Part shown: one piece after another, positions 15,261-20,486 of the stretch
Layout: every line of letters starts with the position of its first letter
Position numbering within the stretch: the first letter of the stretch is position 1
Source of the DNA: Acetomicrobium sp. UBA3949
Lineage (GTDB): Bacteria; Synergistota; Synergistia; Synergistales; Acetomicrobiaceae
Direction: 5' to 3'
Length of the DNA: 20,486 nt
Assembly (NCBI GenBank): GCA_002385485.1
Contig: DGDP01000117.1
Span: 1-20,486 of the forward strand
Notes under the pieces: model-generated
What the model was told of the DNA's origin: nothing
The model's database searches: none
What the model saw: the letters and a program-made list of their open reading frames with translations, nothing else
Made by a program: the position numbers and the translations under genes

Positions 15261-15692
15261 ATGAGCAAGAGATGGAGTAGAGTAATTGCGTCGATTATTG
15301 CTATCGCACTCCTGGCCGGTTTTGCAGTCTCCGGTGTTGCCTGTGCCGAGGAAAAGGTAATAAAGATCGGCACGCTTTTTCCTTTAACCGGGCCTGTGGC
15401 CTTGGCGGGACAGAGATGTAAGGCCGCAGTTGAAGCTGCAGTTGAAGTGATAAACAACTCCTATCCGAACATTCCTGTTCCTTTAGCTGATCACGAAGGC
15501 ATTTTGGGTGGATATAAAATTGTATTAATCCACGCCGATCATCAAGGGAAGCCCGATGTCGGTAAAAGCGAAGCGGAACGCCTTTTCGACCAGGAAGGTG
15601 TTTTCGCAATAATAGGAAGCTATAACAGCGCTGTAACTAAACCGGCAAGTATGGTTGCCGAGAGAAGGTATTACAGATTGTTACTGAAATAA
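15261..15692 (+). pseudogene. livJ: Truncated branched-chain amino acid ABC substrate-binding protein gene
   Basis: The ATG follows a GAGGGGG Shine-Dalgarno. The reading gives a signal peptide (about residues 1-29, ending SGVACA) and the N-terminal lobe of a LivJ-type binding protein: KIGTLFPLTGPVALAG, LGGYKIVLIHADHQGKP, FAIIGSYNSAVTKPAS and MVAERR. Similarity stops after AERR near codon 137; six or so unrelated codons lead to a stop at 15,690-15,692. The family is about 370-400 residues, so roughly two thirds are missing and the second lobe is absent. The unrelated tail is out-of-frame livF sequence, so the gene was cut by a deletion whose other end lies in livF. The product could be exported but should not bind ligand. 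Confidence 0.88.
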
Positions 15693-15856
15693 GATGATAT
15701 GGAGTAACGGTGTTATTAGTTGAACAGCGTGTCCTCGAAGCCTTGGAGATTGCCGATAAGGGTTACGTAATCCAATCCGGCAGGGTTGTTATGTCAGGCT
15801 CATCGAAAGATCTCCTCGAGAGCGAAGAAATAAAACGAGCATATCTGGGTATGTAA
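15671..15856 (+). pseudogene. livF: 3' remnant of livF (branched-chain amino acid ABC ATPase)
   Basis: In a frame different from the livJ piece, the reading is LQIVTEIR, a TGA stop, then YGVTVLLVEQ, ALEIADKGYVIQSGRVVMSG and LLESEEIKRAYLGM to a natural stop. This matches the last 60 or so residues of LivF, including the H-loop-side segment LLVEQ and the canonical AYLG ending. Walker A, the signature motif and Walker B are gone. The TGA is a second lesion besides the deletion. The piece overlaps the end of the livJ remnant, which places the junction near 15,660-15,672. Confidence 0.85.
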
Positions 15857-16214
15857 ATACATAATGGCTGTACATTGAGGCTGTCCCTATATATTTGGGG
15901 AATTACTGAATTACTGTTTGATCGGAATTAAATACACCTTGATACTCGATGAAACATTATATTTAAACGGACGTTTCATAACTAGAGCTACATTACGATT
16001 CTCGAATCAAAAGGGAATGTGGCACCTCAGGCCCCGAAGGTCATATAAGCCATTTGCTTTCTTCTAAATTAAGTTCCAGGGCAATGGACCAGTAGGGGTT
16101 TTAGTGCATTTCATGTCTATGCTGAGGACCTACTTAAGCAGCGATGATAACAGTCACGGCAGAGCAGGTAAAGTAAAAACTAAACAAACTAATAATGTGT
16201 AAAGGAGTATAAAA
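15857..16214. other. Gene-poor stretch between liv remnant and YfcC-like gene
   Basis: No intact gene is seen here. ATGAAAC (15,949-15,955) and GTTTCAT (15,973-15,979) form an inverted repeat enclosing a small palindrome, AAACGGACGTTT (15,965-15,976); it might be an operator for the downstream operon but could be chance. The right end holds the AAAGGAG ribosome site of the YfcC-like gene. A faint transposase-like trace lies on the minus strand (separate entry). I see no convincing promoter, tRNA or known riboswitch. Confidence 0.5.
15993..16114 (-). pseudogene. Possible N-terminal trace of an IS110-type transposase
   Basis: On the minus strand an ATG opens MKCTKTPTGPL. After a one-base frame change, ALELNLEESKWLI is followed by a TGA and then about 17 further codons. 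The pattern 'ALEL..skWll' resembles the first residues of some IS110-family transposases. The stretch is very short and broken by a frame change and a stop, so this is a weak call. Confidence 0.2.
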
Positions 16215-17615
16215 ATGGACAAAAAAAGAGAATTTCCGCATGTTTTTGTTTTATTATTATTAATTATTGTTGTAGTTACAATACTTACATATATAATTCC
16301 TGCAGGACAATATGACAGAGTGCTAGATCCCAGTACCGGGCGCCAGCTAATTGACCCCAATTCTTTTAAGTATATAGACAAAACCCCAGTTGGTCTTTTT
16401 GGCATGCTGTTAAGCATAGTTGAGGGTCTTATTCAAGCTTCCAATATATCAATATTAATATTTTGCGCCTTCGCAACATTATATTTAATAGAACAAACTG
16501 GAGCAATGGACGCCGGCATCGCTTGGATGGTAAAACGAACAAAAAGAAATCCCAAGTATGCTACTGCCACAATTATTATAGCGATGTTTATATTGAGCGC
16601 ATGGGCATCAACGGGGACTTTGTCTTACGAAGAAATAATTGCTTTCATTCCAATATTCGTTAGTTTGGCTATTGCCTTAGGATATGATCCTTTAGTTGGC
16701 ATAGGAATGTCGTATCTTCCTGTAGGAATTGGGTTTGCCTCTGCAACACTTAATCCTTTTACTATAGGAGTTGCTCAAGGGATTGCCGAGCTACCATTAT
16801 TTTCAGGACTCCGCTTACGATTAATAGTATTTTTTAGTATGACTATAATTACTATATTATATGTGCTATTATATGCTAAAAAAGTCAAAGCTGATTCTTC
16901 AAAAAGTTTAGTTTATGATGTTGAATTCCATGAATTAAAATTTGATGAAAAAAGATTACATACTTCATTTACTTTGGAAAGAAAGTTAACCTTAATGGTA
17001 CTTTTTATTGGTATAACTATCATGGTCTTCGGACTTTCTAAATTACATTGGTATATCAACGAAATATCGGCTGTATTTTTGGGAATAGCAATATGTACTG
17101 GCATAGTTAACCGGTGGCATCCAAATAAAATTGCAGATGCTTTTGTTAATGGCCTCGCAAAAGGAGTTCTCTCCGCTTTAGTGGTAGGTTTCGCTAGAGG
17201 CATTTTAGTTGTTATAAGTAAAGGTCACATATTGGATACAATTATATATATAGCTGCTGAGCTATTAAATAAATTGGGGCTCTATACTAGTGCCATTGGT
17301 ATGCTCATATTTCAAACGATTCTAAATTTTTTTATTCCATCCGGAAGTGGGCAAGCGGCAACTGTAATGCCAATCATGACTCCTTTGGCTGATTTGATCG
17401 GAATGAACAGACAAATATCAGTTTTAATATTTCAATTTGGTGACGGTTATTCGAACTTGATTTGGCCCACTAGTTTTGTCTTAATTGCATGTGCTGCTGC
17501 ACATATTCCGTTGAATAGATATTATAGGTGGTTTTTGCCGTTATACTTTATTTCTATGATATTTCAGGTATTCTTTATATTTATCGCAATATATATTAAC
17601 TATGGTCCATTTTGA
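16215..17615 (+). CDS. YfcC/DcuC-family (C4-dicarboxylate anaerobic carrier-like) transporter
   Basis: This is a 466-residue polytopic membrane protein. A first hydrophobic segment at about 9-31 is followed by IIPAGQYDR, a conserved start of YfcC-like proteins. Near residue 375 the family hallmark FFIPSGSGQAATVMPIMTPL is intact. A re-entrant-type motif in the first half (WASTGTLSYEEIIAFIPIF) corresponds to the same half-repeat. Members of this family are predicted carriers for amino acids, peptides or dicarboxylates driven by ion gradients; the substrate here is unknown. The ATG has AAAGGAG 7 nt upstream. It is the first gene of an operon with a second permease 31 bp downstream and an M20 amidohydrolase, suggesting uptake of an acylated amino acid or dipeptide (inference). 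Its codons are conspicuously A/T-ending compared with the neighbouring genes, which hints at separate ancestry. Confidence 0.85.
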   Translation: MDKKREFPHVFVLLLLIIVVVTILTYIIPAGQYDRVLDPSTGRQLIDPNSFKYIDKTPVGLFGMLLSIVEGLIQASNISILIFCAFATLYLIEQTGAMDAGIAWMVKRTKRNPKYATATIIIAMFILSAWASTGTLSYEEIIAFIPIFVSLAIALGYDPLVGIGMSYLPVGIGFASATLNPFTIGVAQGIAELPLFSGLRLRLIVFFSMTIITILYVLLYAKKVKADSSKSLVYDVEFHELKFDEKRLHTSFTLERKLTLMVLFIGITIMVFGLSKLHWYINEISAVFLGIAICTGIVNRWHPNKIADAFVNGLAKGVLSALVVGFARGILVVISKGHILDTIIYIAAELLNKLGLYTSAIGMLIFQTILNFFIPSGSGQAATVMPIMTPLADLIGMNRQISVLIFQFGDGYSNLIWPTSFVLIACAAAHIPLNRYYRWFLPLYFISMIFQVFFIFIAIYINYGPF

Positions 17616-17646
17616 TGTAAATATTTATTAAAAGGAGGAAGCTTAA

Positions 17647-18834
17647 TTGAGTCCGATTACTGCGTTATTGATCATCGCTATTGTGTATGCTATTGGAGAT
17701 TTTGTTTCGCAAAAAACTAAGGCTATTTTTTCCATGTTATTTGTTTCCGGAATTATATTTATGATTGGATTTTGGCTTGGAATTCCAAAGACATTGTTTG
17801 AGGATGCTGTTATTGTAAAGCTTGCTTTAGCATTGATCCCCATACTTATGGTTCATATGGGTACGTTGATGAGGCTTAAAGATTTGCAAGAAGAATGGAA
17901 AACGGTTGTCATTGCCTTTAGCGCGATAGTATTTGCCGGTGTTGCCCTTTTTGTAATAGGTTCTCCTCTAGTGGGTCGTGAGTATGCTATCCCGGCAGCG
18001 GGTCCTATCTCTGGTGGTGTTGTAGCGACGCTTATTATGAGTGAAGCGGCAAAGTCCAAGGGTTTGGAAACGGTGTTGGTTTTCCTTACACTCCTTTTAG
18101 TACTTCAGAACTTTGTTGGTTTGCCCATAGCTTCTATTTGTTTGTCACGAGAAGGTCATCGGCTTAGAGATATATATAGAAGCGGTGGTGTTTCCATAGA
18201 TGGGACGCCTCTTAAATCAGAGGATAATTCCATAGAAAACAATAGAAAATGGAAATTTATACCTGCTACACCAAAAGAGCTGCAGACACCGTTCATCTTG
18301 ATCATGAAAACTATGCTTGTTGGGTGGCTTGCTGTAATGGTGGCGCAGCTTTTGGGCGGCGTTATAGATAAATTCGTAATGGCTTTGATTTTTGGCATTA
18401 TATTTTACGAAATTGGATTTCTTGAGCCAAAAATTTTAACAAAGGCGAATTCAGAAGGCTTTACCCTTTTTGCCTTGCTGGTTCCGATTTTTATGAATCT
18501 GAGCAAGGCTACTCCAAGCATGGTTATTTCCCTAATAGTTCCTATAGCTTTGTCCTTTGCCATAGCCGTAGTGGGAATTATCATCTCTTCTGTGATTTTG
18601 TCTAAAGTTTTCGGGTATTCATGGGAAATGAGCCTTGCAATCGGTGTTTGTTGTCTGTTTGGCTTTCCGGGGACCTTTATAGTGTCTCAGGAAGTAGCGA
18701 ACGCTGTAGGAGAAACTCCCGAAGAAAAGGAGTTTGTGCTTACTAAGATACTGCCAAAGATGTTGGTTTCCGGCTTTACTACAGTTACCATTGCCTCGGT
18801 TTTCTTGGCAGGATTTCTCGTAAAGCTGCTATAA
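17647..18834 (+). CDS. Ten-or-so-span membrane permease of unnamed family, paired with M20 amidohydrolase
   Basis: This 395-residue integral membrane protein contains about ten hydrophobic segments, one polar cytoplasmic-looking loop (about 170-210) and no signal peptide. Glycine/proline-rich segments (AIPAAGPISGGVVATLIMSEAAKSKG near 115-140 and GVCCLFGFPGTFIVSQEVANAV near 335-360) look like paired transport motifs of the sort seen in two-repeat secondary carriers such as GltS-like proteins. I do not recognise the family with certainty. The start is a TTG at 17,647, 8 nt after AGGAGG; no better start exists. The gene lies 31 bp after the YfcC-like gene and 22 bp before the amidohydrolase, so it is probably co-transcribed and may import that enzyme's substrate or export its product. 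Confidence 0.75.
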   Translation: MSPITALLIIAIVYAIGDFVSQKTKAIFSMLFVSGIIFMIGFWLGIPKTLFEDAVIVKLALALIPILMVHMGTLMRLKDLQEEWKTVVIAFSAIVFAGVALFVIGSPLVGREYAIPAAGPISGGVVATLIMSEAAKSKGLETVLVFLTLLLVLQNFVGLPIASICLSREGHRLRDIYRSGGVSIDGTPLKSEDNSIENNRKWKFIPATPKELQTPFILIMKTMLVGWLAVMVAQLLGGVIDKFVMALIFGIIFYEIGFLEPKILTKANSEGFTLFALLVPIFMNLSKATPSMVISLIVPIALSFAIAVVGIIISSVILSKVFGYSWEMSLAIGVCCLFGFPGTFIVSQEVANAVGETPEEKEFVLTKILPKMLVSGFTTVTIASVFLAGFLVKLL

Positions 18835-18856
18835 ATTCTTAAGGAGCGTGATTTTT

Positions 18857-20056
18857 TTGAAATTTGAGGAAATTTTGGAGCTTGCCGAGAGATTTGAAGA
18901 AAAGGTCATAAACTTTCGTCACGATTTTCATGCTCACCCTGAGCTTTCCTGGGAGGAGGAAAGAACGTCCAGAATTATAGAGCAAGTGCTAATAGGACTC
19001 GGGTTTGATGGCGTACGTCGTGGCTTTGGAGGGACAGAATCGGGAGTTGTGGGAGATATCGCAGGGAAAAAAGAAACTCCTATTATAGCCCTGAGAGCTG
19101 ATATTGATGCCCTGCCCATTGAGGAAGAAGCGGATGTACAGTGGAAGTCCACGAATAAAGGGGTCATGCACGCTTGTGGGCATGACGCTCATGCAGCGAT
19201 ACTTTTGGGCGTCGCCCATGTTCTTGCCTCTTTAAGAGATAAACTTCCGTGTAAAGTGCGTTTGATCTTTCAGCCGGCGGAAGAATCGGGAGTTCGATCC
19301 GGGGCTCAGCAGCTAATTGAGGAAGGCGTATTAGATGGCGTTGAGGCTATTTGGGGTCTTCATGTATGGAGTCCGCTTCCGGCTGGAACCATAGGCTACA
19401 GGTCAGGTCCGATAATGGCGTCGTCGGACATTTGGGAGGTAGAGGTGAAGGGTAAAGGTGGCCACAGCTCAAGGCCTCACGAGGCCAAAGACCCTACCAT
19501 AGCAGCTGCAAATATAATAATGTCTGTGCAGACTATCATAAGTCGTGAGTTGGACCCATTGGAAACTGCTGTATTGAGCATCGGCAAGCTTGAAAGCGGG
19601 AGTGCACCTAACATAATACCCGATAAAGCCTTCATTCAAGGCAGCATTCGCACCACCAATTCGAAGGTGCGTGACGGGCTGCCAGAAAAGATAGAACGAA
19701 TCGCAAAAGGTATAGGAAGCGCTTTGAGGTGTGAAGTCAAAACCAACTATATCCACGTTTACCCGGTCACCGTAAACGATCCGAACATGATTGAGACATT
19801 GAAAGAAGTTGCCTCAGTTATGTTCGGGGACAAATCTTTGGTTGAGGTACCCATTGCCATGGGTTCGGAGGATTTTAGCTTCTACCAACAGAAAGTGCCA
19901 GGCGTCATATTTTTTCTGGGCATTGCTGATCCTAAGAAAGGTACTGACGCCGAACATCATAATCCAATGTTTAAGACTAATGATGAAGTGCTAAAAAAAG
20001 GCGTAGCGCTTCTAGCGGCTCTTGCGATGGAAGGAACAAAAAGGAGTGATCGATGA
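18857..20056 (+). CDS. M20 family amidohydrolase (N-acyl-amino acid / hippurate hydrolase type)
   Basis: This is a 399-residue cytosolic metalloenzyme of peptidase family M20D, which cleaves N-acyl or N-aminoacyl amide bonds. Metal and catalytic residues are all present: Cys107 and His109 (HACGHDAH), Glu142-Glu143 (PAEESG), His169 (GLHVW) and His368 (HHNPMF). A lid domain lies between (GKGGHSSRPHEAKDPT at about 198-213). The motif MGSEDFSFY near 335 is also typical. The frame opens at a GTG at 18,848, but AAGGAG ends one base before it. The TTG at 18,857, 10 nt from AAGGAG, gives MKFEEILEL and is the better start. The gene follows the permease by 22 bp and its stop overlaps the start of the dehydrogenase remnant (ATGA), so all belong to one operon. 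The acyl group removed cannot be told from sequence. Confidence 0.9.
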   Translation: MKFEEILELAERFEEKVINFRHDFHAHPELSWEEERTSRIIEQVLIGLGFDGVRRGFGGTESGVVGDIAGKKETPIIALRADIDALPIEEEADVQWKSTNKGVMHACGHDAHAAILLGVAHVLASLRDKLPCKVRLIFQPAEESGVRSGAQQLIEEGVLDGVEAIWGLHVWSPLPAGTIGYRSGPIMASSDIWEVEVKGKGGHSSRPHEAKDPTIAAANIIMSVQTIISRELDPLETAVLSIGKLESGSAPNIIPDKAFIQGSIRTTNSKVRDGLPEKIERIAKGIGSALRCEVKTNYIHVYPVTVNDPNMIETLKEVASVMFGDKSLVEVPIAMGSEDFSFYQQKVPGVIFFLGIADPKKGTDAEHHNPMFKTNDEVLKKGVALLAALAMEGTKRSDR

Positions 20057-20232
20057 TGGATTGCAAGCCCAAGGTTTTGGTGACAAGTCGTATTCCCGAA
20101 GAAGGGATGCGCATTTTAGAGGAATATTGCCATGTTAAGGTGTTTGACTAAGAAGGTGTCTTTCCTAGAGATTTGCTTTTAAAGGAAGTCAAGGTAGTAG
20201 ATGCCATTGTCGATCGCGTAAAATATTTGTAG
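20053..20232 (+). pseudogene. N-terminal fragment of a D-2-hydroxyacid dehydrogenase
   Basis: The start (ATG at 20,053 or 20,056, after AAGGAG) overlaps the amidohydrolase stop, as in translational coupling. The reading CKPKVLVTSRIPEEGMRILE is the usual beginning of glyoxylate reductase / phosphoglycerate dehydrogenase-like proteins. A TAA at 20,149-20,151 follows FD, where the family often has Tyr. The same frame continues as EGVFPRDLLLKEVKVVDAIV and ends at a TAG at 20,230-20,232. The family is about 320 residues; only some 58 codons remain, with no NAD-binding or catalytic part. The break is immediately followed by an insertion sequence, which probably caused or accompanied the truncation. 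Confidence 0.8.
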
Positions 20233-20257
20233 GAGATTTTCAGAGGTAAAAAAGAAA

Positions 20258-20316
20258 GGGACCCCTCCTTTTGGTAGAATCTTTGCAGCACCCAAAAACT
20301 CATAAAGGAGGGTCCC
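20258..20316 (+). repeat. Inverted repeat at the IS left end, covering a ribosome-binding sequence
   Basis: GGGACCCCTCCTTT (20,258-20,271) is complementary to AAAGGAGGGTCCC (20,304-20,316) with one bulged C; the loop is about 32 nt. The right arm contains AAAGGAGG, a near-perfect Shine-Dalgarno sequence, which would be paired when transcription enters from the left. Confidence 0.7.
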
Positions 20317-20327
20317 AACTTCAATAA

Positions 20328-20486
20328 GGTTTTTTACTACAAGAAGCAATAAACTTCATCAAGGAGTTGCTTGAATTCTTCGGTAATTCCGAGGTCAGGA
20401 CGTTGGCTGAAATTGAAGCTGAAGTTTTTCGTATCATGAAGGCCTTTGTCCGTGAGCTGATCAAAGCTTACATTCAAATTGCAGAC
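20328..20486 (+). CDS. UPF0236 / ISLre2-family transposase, N-terminal part
   Basis: An open frame of 53 codons runs from just after a TAA at 20,325-20,327 to the window edge. The reading includes AINFIKELLEFFGNSEVRTL and AEIEAEVFRIMKAFVRELI, then a segment ending YIQIAD. This charged, helical opening with an E-x-E-V and a terminal Asp resembles the N-terminus of UPF0236 proteins, which are ISLre2 transposases. The rest (the family is about 400-480 residues) is beyond the edge. No ATG or GTG is available in frame; the first usual start is TTG at 20,367, or an unusual ATA/ATC earlier, so the real beginning is unresolved and a frameshift at the T-run 20,330-20,335 is possible. Confidence 0.6.

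Larger units (their letters stand above)
20258..20486 (+). mobile_element. Left end of an ISLre2-like insertion sequence (runs off window)
   Basis: A hairpin-forming left end begins near 20,258, 25 bp after the last codon of the broken dehydrogenase, and is followed by the N-terminal coding part of a UPF0236-type transposase. The right end, target duplication and exact left boundary are outside or cannot be fixed from this sequence. Confidence 0.65.

Noticed and set aside
15870..15900. GAGGCTGTCCC near 15,877, considered as an insertion sequence terminal repeat
   Set aside because: No inverted partner or direct duplication is found within the window.
1..20486. CRISPR arrays, tRNA and rRNA genes
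   Set aside because: No regularly spaced repeats, no cloverleaf-like segments with conserved T-loop sequence and no rRNA-like stretches were found on either strand by eye.

Overview
The window reads as bacterial chromosome of moderate GC content, with long ORFs, short intergenic gaps, strong Shine-Dalgarno sites and several TTG/GTG starts. Gene content (complete GlgE-type alpha-glucan pathway, peptidases, amidohydrolase, amino-acid type permeases, an eroded branched-chain amino acid ABC system) suits an anaerobic peptide- and amino-acid-using bacterium. Synergistota (Acetomicrobium-like) or a thermophilic Firmicute relative would fit, but this is inference from gene content only; there is no rRNA or other phylogenetic marker here.

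Region 1 (1-10,977, minus strand) is one five-gene operon read right to left from a good promoter at 10,948-10,977: treS fused to a maltokinase-like domain, a GH57/DUF3536 glycoside hydrolase, glgE, a stand-alone maltokinase, and glgB, which runs off the left edge. Gaps are 24-71 bp. Together these would isomerise trehalose to maltose (TreS), phosphorylate it to maltose-1-phosphate (Mak), polymerise it to alpha-1,4-glucan (GlgE) and branch it (GlgB). The GH57 protein has no assigned step. The most interesting point is that the kinase-like half fused to TreS has lost its catalytic Asp, its metal-binding Asp and the Gln of the catalytic loop, while the stand-alone maltokinase two genes downstream keeps all three. 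The fused half therefore looks like a pseudokinase.

Region 2 (10,978-13,507, plus strand) holds a divergent YjiH-like membrane protein, a stack of overlapping inverted repeats, an orphan PstS-like phosphate-binding protein and a strong hairpin terminator.

Region 3 (13,508-16,214) is eroding. It contains a GGDEF gene remnant with a damaged signature and an in-frame stop, an intact M24 Xaa-Pro-type peptidase, and a liv operon collapsed by deletion so that the 5' part of the substrate-binding protein gene abuts the 3' end of livF. About 360 bp without a gene follow, with a doubtful trace of an old transposase.

Region 4 (16,215-20,486) is a plus-strand operon: an AT-rich YfcC/DcuC-family transporter, a second permease of a family I cannot name, an M20 amidohydrolase, and a 2-hydroxyacid dehydrogenase reduced to its N-terminal end (nonsense codon plus truncation). 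Right after the truncation comes the left end of an ISLre2-like insertion sequence whose transposase runs off the window.
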